A stretch of DNA of 64,000 nt from JACQQW01 sp964520655. GTDB lineage: Bacteria; Omnitrophota; Gorgyraeia; Zapsychrales; Fredricksoniimonadaceae. The stretch covers positions 124,001 to 188,000 of the forward strand of contig CAZFNI010000001.1 of the NCBI GenBank assembly GCA_964520655.1. The letters run 5' to 3'. The notes under the pieces were generated by a model. The model saw only the letters and a program-made list of their open reading frames with translations. It searched no databases and was not told the origin of the DNA. Each line of letters opens with the position of its first letter. Within the stretch, counting starts at the first letter, position 1. Made by a program: the position numbers and the translations under genes. Positions 44,443-52,567 of this stretch are shown here, piece after piece.

Positions 44443-45795
44443 ATGGCTGGTATTCTATTATTTTTATCCATTATTCTTATCCCGTCATTATCTTTTGCCG
44501 CTATCAGTTTGAATGTCACACCAGCGGACGGCAGCAGCAGCTTGAAACTTGAGCAAGCGTACCTGGGGTTGGACAACAAAAAAGACGTTCGTATCCGTGT
44601 CACAGCAACGGATGGTAAAAGGTATCAAGTTTTTGCGCGAGTTCTCGATCCTATAGTAAATGAAAAAGGCGAAAGCCTCGATGTGCGATCCGTTTCTTTG
44701 GCAACGATGGCGAGTTCCAATACGTCAGGGACGCTTTATCTCCAGAATGAGAACCCATTGAGCATGGGGGAGCAGTTGATCTACAGCTCTGGACAGAATG
44801 GGGAAAGCGACTCGTTTACCATCACGTATGCGTTATCGCCGCAAAATATCAGCAGCGGCGGCAATTATTCCGGCCGTCTGGTATTTACAGCCAGGTCTTC
44901 TGATGGCGCGGACAGTCAGGCAATGCTGGTGATAAATATCCAGTCATTAAGTCATTGGAAGGCTTCGGTGGTTGGCGGTAAGACATCAGACCGTATCATG
45001 GTCAATGATAGGGATGTGACGGAAAGAACAGCGGATTTTGTGAAGATCACTTTCTTTGGCAACGGCGGTCAGGATGTACGTATATACCAGGAAGCGTCCG
45101 TTATACCGCAGAATGCCGAAGGGGCGGATCTGGGGCCGGACGGTTTGGTGTTCTACGCCGCGGGGCAAGGGGATGGGATCAAGGCGCAGAATGTTTCAGT
45201 ATTAAGCCCAAATCGTACCTTGGTTTACCAAGGGCATGAGCCTCAAGCGGAGATGCTTTTGTATTATCAGTTGAATCCGGCGGTATTATCCCGACAAGTG
45301 CCAGGGATGTACGCGGGTAGATTAAAGTTTACGGTAGAATCGGAACAAGGAACGCAGGATTTTAATATTGATGTGCAGTGTCAGATTCAACCGGTATTCA
45401 CACTCGATGTTTCCGTACCAGGCAGCGGGATCAGTTTTGATAATGTGATCGCCAATAATCCGGCTCAAGAGAGGGAAGTAACGATCACGGTACACACCAA
45501 TTTACACAAAGCGTACCAGGTCAGTCAGAATTTTCAGTCGTTGATGACCAATGAGAAAGGTCATCAGATCAGTAAAGAATATTTCACTGTAAAAGTGGAA
45601 TTGCCCCAGGGGGGCAGCGGCAGAACGAAATATCAGGATTTTCTGCCGGTAGAAACAGGAGAATACCCGATATTTGCATCAAACAGTAAAGGTGATCCCG
45701 TAGTGTTCAAGGTTACCTATAAACTGCAAGGATATCAGGGGATGAGCGCGGGAAATTTTAATGCGCCTATCCAGTATTCTTTAAACCAAAACTAA
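44443..45795 (+). CDS. Secreted pilus-adhesin-like β-sandwich protein
   Basis: The 450-residue protein has a signal peptide (ends SFAAIS) and three β-rich repeats. Each closes with a similar motif (YSGRLVFTARS near 145, YAGRLKFTVES near 290, GNFNAPIQYSL at the end). The pattern recalls fimbrial subunits and adhesins. AAAGG precedes the start. It heads a set of four genes: this protein, a small pilin-like protein, a PapD-like chaperone and a large barrel. It may be a tip adhesin or minor subunit. No named family recognised. Confidence 0.6.
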   Translation: MAGILLFLSIILIPSLSFAAISLNVTPADGSSSLKLEQAYLGLDNKKDVRIRVTATDGKRYQVFARVLDPIVNEKGESLDVRSVSLATMASSNTSGTLYLQNENPLSMGEQLIYSSGQNGESDSFTITYALSPQNISSGGNYSGRLVFTARSSDGADSQAMLVINIQSLSHWKASVVGGKTSDRIMVNDRDVTERTADFVKITFFGNGGQDVRIYQEASVIPQNAEGADLGPDGLVFYAAGQGDGIKAQNVSVLSPNRTLVYQGHEPQAEMLLYYQLNPAVLSRQVPGMYAGRLKFTVESEQGTQDFNIDVQCQIQPVFTLDVSVPGSGISFDNVIANNPAQEREVTITVHTNLHKAYQVSQNFQSLMTNEKGHQISKEYFTVKVELPQGGSGRTKYQDFLPVETGEYPIFASNSKGDPVVFKVTYKLQGYQGMSAGNFNAPIQYSLNQN

Positions 45796-45818
45796 CAAAA
45801 TAACAAAGGGGGAGAGTA

Positions 45819-46427
45819 ATGAAGAGAGTCATCGGTTTATTTGTAGCAGGGGTTGTTTTACTGGCCCAGTCCGGTTATGCGGCAACAGTGTCATACACTG
45901 TGTCAGCGACCGTGCCAACGTCATCGGCTGTTTCGATTAACGCGTTTAGCGTTAACTCAACCAGTGGTGTTAGAACAGCGATCACGGGGACAGCATTAAG
46001 TTTTGATCCGCTAATCTACCAGCCTTCATTAGGTATCTATTTACCGGATCATTATTTCGTCGTTGAATCAGGTTTGACTTCAGGTGCCGGCAACCAGGAC
46101 ATCACGGTTGTTTACACGGAAGGTACGAATCCAAACAATCCGGGTCATGGTTTAGGTTGGAAATCAGTGGCGACATTCAACAAGGTCACTGGTCCCACAA
46201 CGGAAGTCACGTTGTCTGCCCATGGTAAGAAAATGCTCAAAGATCTGACCGCTGAACATATCACCGCGGCGGAGATCGGTACGAACTTGTTGAGAATGTA
46301 CGTGGGCGTTGTTACCAAAGATCCGGCCGCAGTTCCGTTGGATCCGGCAGCAAGCGAAGTTATCAGCAACGCGGATCGCCAAGGCGCCTATAACGGCACA
46401 TTGGTTGTCACCGCGACAGTTGTCTAA
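45819..46427 (+). CDS. Candidate major pilin-like subunit
   Basis: The 202-residue protein has a signal peptide (ends GYAATV), is Thr/Ser/Val-rich, and ends with a β-strand-like NGTLVVTATVV. There is no Cys and no type IV pilin signal. Its composition and place before a PapD-like chaperone and a barrel suggest a structural fimbrial or surface-layer subunit. AAGGGGGAGAG is a very strong ribosome-binding site, as expected for an abundant product. Assignment is by context. Confidence 0.6.
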   Translation: MKRVIGLFVAGVVLLAQSGYAATVSYTVSATVPTSSAVSINAFSVNSTSGVRTAITGTALSFDPLIYQPSLGIYLPDHYFVVESGLTSGAGNQDITVVYTEGTNPNNPGHGLGWKSVATFNKVTGPTTEVTLSAHGKKMLKDLTAEHITAAEIGTNLLRMYVGVVTKDPAAVPLDPAASEVISNADRQGAYNGTLVVTATVV

Positions 46428-46454
46428 GGAAATACGTAACATAAGGCAGATGCA

Positions 46455-47255
46455 TTGAATAAAACAGTTATTTTCTTAGTTTTGGTGTTGGCATGCTTTT
46501 CCGGTAAGACGGCAATGGCGCAGCTTTTTCTCGAAGAGGGGAAGATCGTCACAGCTGTCGAACCGGGAGAGCGTGTCAACAAATCGATTTATATTTCCAA
46601 TACTTCTGACAAGCCGATCAATGTCAGGGCGTATTGGCAGGACTTTATGTATCAGCCGCCCTATGACGGGGTTAAAGCGTTTGTGCCTGAGGGTACGACC
46701 AAATTATCCGCATCCAAGATGATGACGTTCTCCCCGTTGGTTTTCCAATTGCCTGCCTTCGGCAAGCAAAAGATAGAGTATTCTGTGAATGTGCCTTCAA
46801 CCGCCAGGGGCGGCTATTATGGGGTTTTATTCTTTGAAAAAGCACCAGATCCTCTGCAGGCCAAGACGGGTTTAAGCATTGTCACCAGGGTCGGTGCTTT
46901 ATTTTTCCTGGAAACTAAGAACAAGTCCAAGAAATCTGAAGTGGCGGATGTTGTTGTCGCTACAGATAAAATAACCGGTGTTTTCAAAAACCAGGGGGAT
47001 GTGATCTTGATCCCCCGCATGACTTACAACGTTTTCGATAAGGAGGGATTGGTCGCCGACCGCGGTGAATTAAAGAAAATATATGTTCCCCCCGGCGCCT
47101 CCGCGAATTGGGAAATGGTCCTGCCTAAATTAAGCGCAGGAAAATTCTCTGTAGTACTAAACACGGATTTAGATGATGGGGACGTGATCGTCACTGAGAT
47201 CAGCATTGATGTGGATACCGCAGGTCATCTGAAGATTGAAAACGTCAAGAATTGA
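46455..47255 (+). CDS. PapD-like periplasmic chaperone
   Basis: The start is TTG with AAGG 8 bases upstream. The 266-residue protein has a signal peptide and two immunoglobulin-like domains. The first reads VTAVEPGERVNKSIYISNTSDKPINVRAY, as in PapD-type chaperones where the first strand is followed by a conserved N-terminal edge, and continues to PLVFQLPAFGKQKIEYSV. It lacks close resemblance to FimC/PapD sequences and resembles the distant chaperones of alternative systems. It overlaps the barrel gene by 4 bases. Confidence 0.7.
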   Translation: MNKTVIFLVLVLACFSGKTAMAQLFLEEGKIVTAVEPGERVNKSIYISNTSDKPINVRAYWQDFMYQPPYDGVKAFVPEGTTKLSASKMMTFSPLVFQLPAFGKQKIEYSVNVPSTARGGYYGVLFFEKAPDPLQAKTGLSIVTRVGALFFLETKNKSKKSEVADVVVATDKITGVFKNQGDVILIPRMTYNVFDKEGLVADRGELKKIYVPPGASANWEMVLPKLSAGKFSVVLNTDLDDGDVIVTEISIDVDTAGHLKIENVKN

Positions 47256-49942
47256 AGAAGTCCTTCCAGCTGTTCTTCCTAATTTTTTTCTGTTGTTCTT
47301 GTGCTAATCTCTCCTGGGCTGAGTCGTATACGCCTCAGTCTCAGACATACCATGATGCTTATGTCTATTTTTTAAAGAAAGCCAGGGCGGCAACTGACCC
47401 TTTGAAGATCCTTAGATACGGAAAATTAGCGCGTTTGTACGCAGCTTCTTCGTCTGAAATTGATGCCGCTGAGGCGCTATTAAAGCAGCAAAATACTCCC
47501 GTGTCACCGGTCACCTCTGCTGTGATCGTTGAACAGCCGGCAGCGAAAACGACTATTTCCAGTGGAATAAAAGCGCCATTAACAGTGGAAAGTCAGCCGG
47601 TACGTTTGAAAGATATTTCTGATAAGCAGACCATAGAGATCCCATTTGGCCATAGTATTATCATTGAGCGGCAGGGGGTAAAGCGGTTCTTAGTCATCGA
47701 TGAGGGGATCGTTGAGGTTAAACTTATCGAGCATGCTCAGGTGAAGATCACCGCTGTGAAGCGCGGCAGTACCTTTGTGCATATCTGGGATGAGAGCGGC
47801 CGCACCACCATTTACATCAAAACAAATTTTTTGCAGCAACCCTCTGAGACCCAGCAGAACCTAGCCCCTGTTTTAGTGGAACATAATCAGCCGTTTAAGT
47901 TCACCTATTCATCAGATTGGAGTGCTTATTATCAAGGCACTAAGCTGCCGCATTTAAGACGTCAGAATTTAAGTTTCTTACAGAATCTATCCATGGACGG
48001 GCCGACGCCTTATGGTGAGGTGGATTCATATGTGACATTTAAGGGGTTTGATAATCATCGCGATATTCAAAGCTATACACTGGGGGTTAGCCGTATTCCT
48101 GTGAAAGGGACAGATAATCTTAATCTGCGGCTGTTTGATGCTGCGCGGCATTTGTCTCCTTTAACACTGGCTGGAGCTCATTTACGGGGTTTATTCGCGG
48201 ATGTGGATGTTCTGGATAAGAGTTTGCGCTTTTCTTATAGTCATGGGCAGGTGCGTCCTGCTTTTGGGTTTTTGGGATTTGGGACTTCTAATAAGATACA
48301 TTCCTATGTGGATGCCGCAAAAGTAACATTGCTCCCTCACATGAAGAATGGGCAGTATTCGATCAATGTGGCAACAGGTTATGGGGCGGATAGGGATCCG
48401 AGCGCCTCCAAGAGAGCATATTCTATTGAAGCCGAACAAAAGGTGGATAAAGTCACGCTAAATGGGGAGCTAGCTCGTAATGATGATAAGCGCTCCGCGG
48501 TGACATCTGGGTTGCGGTATGATAATAACGGCTTTAGCACCAAATTAAATATGCGCGATATCAATAAGGATTATGCGACGGTCTTGAATCCGGCATCGGC
48601 TCAAGGGGAGATCGGGGCGGCCTGGTCGACAAATATCTATAATGAGAAGTTCGACGCGCAAACATTGATCGACGTGTACCGTAACCGGCTGTATTTTAAT
48701 CCTAATGACCCAGAGGCTTTGAATATTGACTCCAGCGGCCATTTACATATGCCGATTAATTCTAAGATGTCGTCAGATGCGGGATTGTTCTACACGCATA
48801 CGCCGGGAGAATTATCACCCCGGATGAATTTTGGCATAGACGATCGTTTATCTATTTCTATAGACACCTGGAACAAACGGCATGGAACGGTTTATGTTGG
48901 CGGGGCGTATCAACGCAGCCGCTATTCCAATTCACCAGCGTCCGCCTTTGACCGGTTGACAGCGATCGTCGGCGCCTCTATGCCCCTGACAGAGAGATTA
49001 TCCATTCATAGTAAATATGAATTTTCCTGGGTGGATGAACCGTTTACAGGAAATGGGTATAACCCGGCGGTATTTAATGCGGGGCTTAATTATTATCATC
49101 AACTGACGACGCGCCTGCGCGGTACCTGGGACATGAATTACCGCAGGGAACAGGGAGTTGGGGGGAGTAATAGTTTTCTCGCTGGTGAAGATAGCTTGGA
49201 TGGGAGCATGGGCTTATCGTATAGCCCAGCAACAGATGTGAATATTTTTGCCGATTCGCGATTACGCCGTGTATGGCCTAAATCGACTGATATAGCGGCC
49301 TACTATGCGTTGGATGTCCGGTTTGGATTGCGAATGATGTTTGGCGGAAAGGTGTATTTTGATCCGCAAGGCACCGTGCGCGGCAGCGTATTCGATGATG
49401 TGAATATGAACGGTGTCAGGGAACAGGGCGAGGCGGGTCTGCCGCATGTGAAGGTGAAGGTGGGCGACAAAGAAGTGACAACAGATGAAAAGGGCTATTT
49501 TAGGAAGCCTTATCGTGCCAAAGCGGTGGTGGTGTCTCCTCAGGCGGATAGTATCCCGGCAGGGTATGTCTTATCGACTAAAGAATCATTGCGTGTGCCG
49601 ATCGTTTTGGGTAGTGACTCTGAAGTCAATTTCGGATATAGTTCGCATTCATCCGTGTATGGTATTGTGTATGTGGATAAGAATGCCAATGGCCAGCCGG
49701 ATATGGGGGATCAATTCATTTCTAAAGTCAAGGTGACGCTGGATGGTCAGGATCAATACACAGATAATAACGGTGCGTATTATTTCCGCAATGTGGCTGT
49801 TGGACGGCACCATGTGGCATTAGATCTGAATACGGTTTCTATCGAATTTGTGCCTGTGAAGAAAGTGAAAGATGATTTTGAGGTTGGCCGCGGTGCTTCC
49901 TATGTGATGCATTTCCCCATGAGGATCAAGGAACAACAATAG
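47252..49942 (+). CDS. Outer-membrane barrel with pilus-assembly N-domain and SdrD-B repeats
   Basis: A TTG start overlaps the chaperone stop (TTGA). The 896-residue protein has a signal peptide. Residues about 126-192 are a domain like the N-terminal domain of T2SS/T3SS secretins and RcpC-type pilus proteins (EIPFGHSIIIERQG... VHIWDESGRTTIYI). A long β-strand-rich region (about 210-700) is consistent with an outer-membrane barrel. Two SdrD-B-like Ca-binding-type domains follow (about 710-800 and 802-896), each opening with D-x-N-x-N-G (VFDDVNMNG, VYVDKNANG). No FimD-type usher motif is visible, so it could be an unusual usher. It overlaps the convergent small gene by 17 bases. Confidence 0.65.
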   Translation: MKKSFQLFFLIFFCCSCANLSWAESYTPQSQTYHDAYVYFLKKARAATDPLKILRYGKLARLYAASSSEIDAAEALLKQQNTPVSPVTSAVIVEQPAAKTTISSGIKAPLTVESQPVRLKDISDKQTIEIPFGHSIIIERQGVKRFLVIDEGIVEVKLIEHAQVKITAVKRGSTFVHIWDESGRTTIYIKTNFLQQPSETQQNLAPVLVEHNQPFKFTYSSDWSAYYQGTKLPHLRRQNLSFLQNLSMDGPTPYGEVDSYVTFKGFDNHRDIQSYTLGVSRIPVKGTDNLNLRLFDAARHLSPLTLAGAHLRGLFADVDVLDKSLRFSYSHGQVRPAFGFLGFGTSNKIHSYVDAAKVTLLPHMKNGQYSINVATGYGADRDPSASKRAYSIEAEQKVDKVTLNGELARNDDKRSAVTSGLRYDNNGFSTKLNMRDINKDYATVLNPASAQGEIGAAWSTNIYNEKFDAQTLIDVYRNRLYFNPNDPEALNIDSSGHLHMPINSKMSSDAGLFYTHTPGELSPRMNFGIDDRLSISIDTWNKRHGTVYVGGAYQRSRYSNSPASAFDRLTAIVGASMPLTERLSIHSKYEFSWVDEPFTGNGYNPAVFNAGLNYYHQLTTRLRGTWDMNYRREQGVGGSNSFLAGEDSLDGSMGLSYSPATDVNIFADSRLRRVWPKSTDIAAYYALDVRFGLRMMFGGKVYFDPQGTVRGSVFDDVNMNGVREQGEAGLPHVKVKVGDKEVTTDEKGYFRKPYRAKAVVVSPQADSIPAGYVLSTKESLRVPIVLGSDSEVNFGYSSHSSVYGIVYVDKNANGQPDMGDQFISKVKVTLDGQDQYTDNNGAYYFRNVAVGRHHVALDLNTVSIEFVPVKKVKDDFEVGRGASYVMHFPMRIKEQQ

Positions 49943-50156
49943 ACTGGATCTTAACGAGTTGGCCCATGCGAACCTCATGCTGGGCTGAGGTGATCTGTTC
50001 TTTTGAGGCTGCTGCAGGTTTGGCTTCCTCCATAACGTGGGGAGGAATGGTTAAACTGACAACGTAAGATTTTGTTTCGCTTTGAGCGGCAATAGAATTT
50101 GAGGCTGATATCAGAAGGGTGAGGATTAAGATGCTAAGACGACTTGCGTGGTGCAT
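49926..50156 (-). CDS. Small exported protein under GEMM-I riboswitch control
   Basis: The longer open frame begins at 50168, but the second ATG (50156) has the ribosome-binding site GGAGAG (50166-50161) upstream and is preferred, giving 76 residues. A signal peptide is visible (LSILILTLLISASNSIAAQ). The mature part, SYVVSLTIPPHV then an Ala/Glu-rich segment, is too short for a fold, and SYVVSLTIP resembles the strand starting the pilin-like protein (VSYTVSATVP). Family unknown. It lies directly behind a cyclic-di-GMP aptamer, so second-messenger level sets its synthesis. Confidence 0.75.
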   Translation of the reverse strand: MHHASRLSILILTLLISASNSIAAQSETKSYVVSLTIPPHVMEEAKPAAASKEQITSAQHEVRMGQLVKIQSIVVP

Positions 50157-50168
50157 TGCGCTCTCCAT

Positions 50169-50250
50169 GGTGGCCAGACAACCCTGGTCCTTTCGGACTT
50201 TAGGTTCACGGCTTTGCGTCCCTGGATTTCTCCAAGTTTGCCTTTTTCAG
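50169..50250 (-). ncRNA. GEMM-I cyclic-di-GMP riboswitch
   Basis: On the minus strand the hallmarks follow in order: GGCAAAC, a short stem with GAAA tetraloop (TTGGA-GAAA-TCCA), GGGACGCAAAGCC, CCTAA, a second stem (AGTCC-GAAA-GGACC), and GGGTTGTCTGGCC. These match the GEMM-I consensus, in which the GNRA loop docks into a receptor in the second stem and cyclic-di-GMP sits at the three-way junction. The aptamer ends 1-2 bases before the first ATG and abuts the ribosome-binding site, implying translational control. Confidence 0.93.
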
Positions 50251-50277
50251 TAAAGAACGATATTTTGATACAATAAG

Positions 50278-50306
50278 AATATAGCATGTGTATAATAGAT
50301 GTGCAA
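50278..50306 (-). promoter_or_regulatory. Promoter of the riboswitch-small protein unit
   Basis: On the minus strand TTGCAC (50301-50306) and TATATT (50278-50283) are 17 bases apart. Transcription would start about 20-30 bases upstream of the aptamer. Confidence 0.65.
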
Positions 50307-50335
50307 ATATATAATATATTGATAATAAAGGACTT

Positions 50336-51025
50336 ATGAATATACCAAAGAAATATCAGCCCAAAGGTTTCATGATCATCTACGAGGATAAAGATATTAT
50401 CGTGGGTAATAAATCCGCGGGTGCATTAAGCGTGGCGGCGCTCTGGAACAGGGAGGATACGATACACCAGGCCTTGAATTGGTATGTGCGCAAAGGTCAG
50501 GTGAAATCCCGTAAGTGTGTTTATGTGGTGCATCGTTTGGATCAGGATACAACAGGGGTTATGGTGTACGCGAAAACGCCCCAGGCGCAGGCATTCTTAA
50601 AAGAAAACTGGCCTAACACGGTGAAATACTACTACGCGATCGTGCAGGGCAATATCCAGAAAAAAAGTGGGACGTTTTCCAGTTACTTGAAAGAGGATGA
50701 TGATTATGTGGTGCATTCAACAAAGGACCGTAAAGAGGGAAAGTTCGCGCGGACCGATTATGATGTATTAAAAGAGAATGCGAAGTTCACACTCGTGAAG
50801 GTTCATTTGCTGACAGGCAAAAAGAATCAGATCCGGGTACATTTTGCGGAGAACGGTCATCCAGTAGTGGGGGATGATAAATACGGACCCAAGGTTTCCC
50901 GGCAAAAACATATGATGCTGCACGCGCATTATATTTCATTCTTACATCCATTTACTCGCAAGACTGTAGAGTTTAAGGCGGAGGTTCCGCAGTATTTCAA
51001 AGATACGATCCCTTATGCATATTGA
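50336..51025 (+). CDS. RluA-family pseudouridine synthase
   Basis: The 229-residue protein has the family signature HRLDQDTTG (66-74) with catalytic Asp69, and GHPVVGDDKYG near the C-terminus. It lacks an S4 domain, so it is a short RluA-type enzyme that modifies rRNA or tRNA uridines; the target base is not readable. AAAGGA precedes the start. It converges on the flavoprotein gene, overlapping its end by 13 bases. Confidence 0.93.
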   Translation: MNIPKKYQPKGFMIIYEDKDIIVGNKSAGALSVAALWNREDTIHQALNWYVRKGQVKSRKCVYVVHRLDQDTTGVMVYAKTPQAQAFLKENWPNTVKYYYAIVQGNIQKKSGTFSSYLKEDDDYVVHSTKDRKEGKFARTDYDVLKENAKFTLVKVHLLTGKKNQIRVHFAENGHPVVGDDKYGPKVSRQKHMMLHAHYISFLHPFTRKTVEFKAEVPQYFKDTIPYAY

Positions 51026-52194
51026 CCCGCCGCAAATCCGGAAGCCCAGGCCCACTGGAAATTATATCCTCCCAGATGTCCTGTGACATCCACCGCTTCA
51101 CCAATAAAATAGAGTCCGGGGACTTTAACGGTTTCCATGGTCTTTGATGATAATTCTTTGGTATCGATCCCGCCTAATGTCACTTCGGCCTTGGTGTAGC
51201 CTTCCGTGCCTGTGGGGGTAAAGCGAAAGGCGTTAAGTGTCTGACCTATAAATCGCATCTCTTTTAGGGATAGATCTTTTAAAGCTTTATTCGGGAATGC
51301 GTGTTCGCACAAGGTGTCAGAGAGTCTTGTCGGGAGGAATTTTTTAAGAAAGGTTTTGAGTGTGGTGGTATTTCGTTGATTTTGTTCCAGAATTTTAGTC
51401 ATGTCCTGCTCTGGGACCAGGTTAACGGTAATTGCCTGCCTTGGCTTCCAGTAGGAGGAGATCTGCAGGATCGCAGGTCCACTTAAGCCCTTGTGAGTAA
51501 AAAGAATGTTCTCCCGAAAAGATGTTTTTCCAAAAGAGACGATGGTATTTAGAGAAACACCTGAAAGCGTCTTGTAGATAGCCAGGTCTTGGGTGGACAA
51601 TGTCAACGGAACAAGGCCTGGAGTACAGGGAATGGTGTTGATATCAAAATGTTTGGCGATCGAAAAAGCAATGTCAGATGTGCCTAAAGCGGGTATGGAT
51701 AATCCTCCCGAAGCGACAACGACAGAGTGGCAGTGTATCGCTCCTTTATCAGTGGTAACGAGAAAATGCATATCTTGGCAGATGTTCAAGGCTTTTGTTT
51801 GGGTCAAGAATCTAACGCCGTAATTGCGGCATTCTTCTTTGAGCATGCTGATAATATCCTGGGCGCTGTTGTCGCAGAATAATTGGCCGAGTTTCTTCTC
51901 ATGATAGGGTATGTTGTATTTACGGACTAATTTAAGAAAATCATGAGGTGTAAAACGGGCCAGGGCAGACTTCATAAAATGAGTGTTTTGGCAGATGTAG
52001 TTGGCGGGGGAAGCATTAAGATTCGTGAAGTTACAGCGGCCGCCTCCTGAAATACGGATTTTTTTGCCCGGCTGATCATTGTGTTCCAGGATGATGGTCC
52101 GCCGGCCTCGTTTGCCGGTCTCGATCGCGCACATCATACCGGCCGCGCCGGCCCCGATAATGACAACGTCCACGTCAGTGGTTGGTTCTTCCAT
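51013..52194 (-). CDS. FAD-dependent oxidoreductase, YhiN/HI0933-like
   Basis: ATG 52194 is preferred because a good promoter (52202-52230) ends 7 bases before it; the longer frame from TTG 52230 begins inside this promoter. The ~393-residue protein opens with the FAD motif GAGAAGMM (from residue 14), has GGGRCNFTN, SGGLSIPALGTSD and the C-terminal GEAVDVTGHLGGYNFQWAWASG. These define the HI0933-like flavoproteins (BaiN type in some), of unclear physiological reaction. It is a single-gene unit divergent from the ArsR operon. Confidence 0.92.
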   Translation of the reverse strand: MEEPTTDVDVVIIGAGAAGMMCAIETGKRGRRTIILEHNDQPGKKIRISGGGRCNFTNLNASPANYICQNTHFMKSALARFTPHDFLKLVRKYNIPYHEKKLGQLFCDNSAQDIISMLKEECRNYGVRFLTQTKALNICQDMHFLVTTDKGAIHCHSVVVASGGLSIPALGTSDIAFSIAKHFDINTIPCTPGLVPLTLSTQDLAIYKTLSGVSLNTIVSFGKTSFRENILFTHKGLSGPAILQISSYWKPRQAITVNLVPEQDMTKILEQNQRNTTTLKTFLKKFLPTRLSDTLCEHAFPNKALKDLSLKEMRFIGQTLNAFRFTPTGTEGYTKAEVTLGGIDTKELSSKTMETVKVPGLYFIGEAVDVTGHLGGYNFQWAWASGFAAGQYA

Positions 52195-52201
52195 GGGTGT
52201 T

Positions 52202-52230
52202 AGTATAGAACATGGATGAAAATAATCCAA
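52202..52230 (-). promoter_or_regulatory. Candidate leaderless promoter of the flavoprotein gene
   Basis: On the minus strand TTGGAT (52225-52230) and TATACT (52202-52207) are 17 bases apart, and the ATG begins 7 bases after the -10 box. Confidence 0.6.
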
Positions 52231-52255
52231 TTTTTTATTGATTTTTATCTTTCTA

Positions 52256-52281
52256 TATCGTAATATTTGAATATAACGATA
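52256..52281 (+). promoter_or_regulatory. Putative ArsR operator palindrome
   Basis: TATCGTAATATT (52256-52267), two bases, then AATATAACGATA (52270-52281): 11 of 12 positions are symmetrical. This type of AT-rich 12-2-12 dyad is typical of ArsR/SmtB repressor sites. It lies 7 bases before the in-frame ATG and 19 before the preferred GTG of the regulator gene, suggesting autoregulation. Confidence 0.7.
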
Positions 52282-52300
52282 AACAGATATGGAGGTGTTC

Positions 52301-52567
52301 GTGGAATATCAAAAGATCGCAAAAGTGTTAAGGGTCTTGGGTCATCCGGCCAGGCTGCAGATGGCGGAGGGGATCGCCAAGTACGGCTGCCATGTGGGCA
52401 AGATCGTTGACAGGATGGGGCTGCCCCAGTCAACGGTTTCCCAGCATCTGGCAGCACTGCGCTCGGCAGGGATCGTGGATTGCGAAAGGAAAGGTCTACG
52501 GTCCTGCTATCACGTCACCGATAAAAGATTTCTTAAGATGCTTAAAGTGCTGGGAGAGTTCTCTTGA
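52301..52567 (+). CDS. ArsR-family transcriptional repressor
   Basis: GTG 52301 is chosen since GGAGG (52291-52295) is placed 5 bases upstream; the ATG at 52289 overlaps that site. The 88-residue winged-helix protein has VLGHPARLQMAEGI, then the recognition helix LPQSTVSQHLAALRSAGIV. Cys residues occur in KYGCHV, IVDCERK and LRSCYHV. Two-Cys ArsR proteins such as BigR/SqrR sense reactive sulfur; the downstream CoA-disulfide/persulfide reductase-rhodanese supports such a role, but metals cannot be excluded. The gene overlaps the TolC-like gene by 4 bases. Confidence 0.88.
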   Translation: MEYQKIAKVLRVLGHPARLQMAEGIAKYGCHVGKIVDRMGLPQSTVSQHLAALRSAGIVDCERKGLRSCYHVTDKRFLKMLKVLGEFS

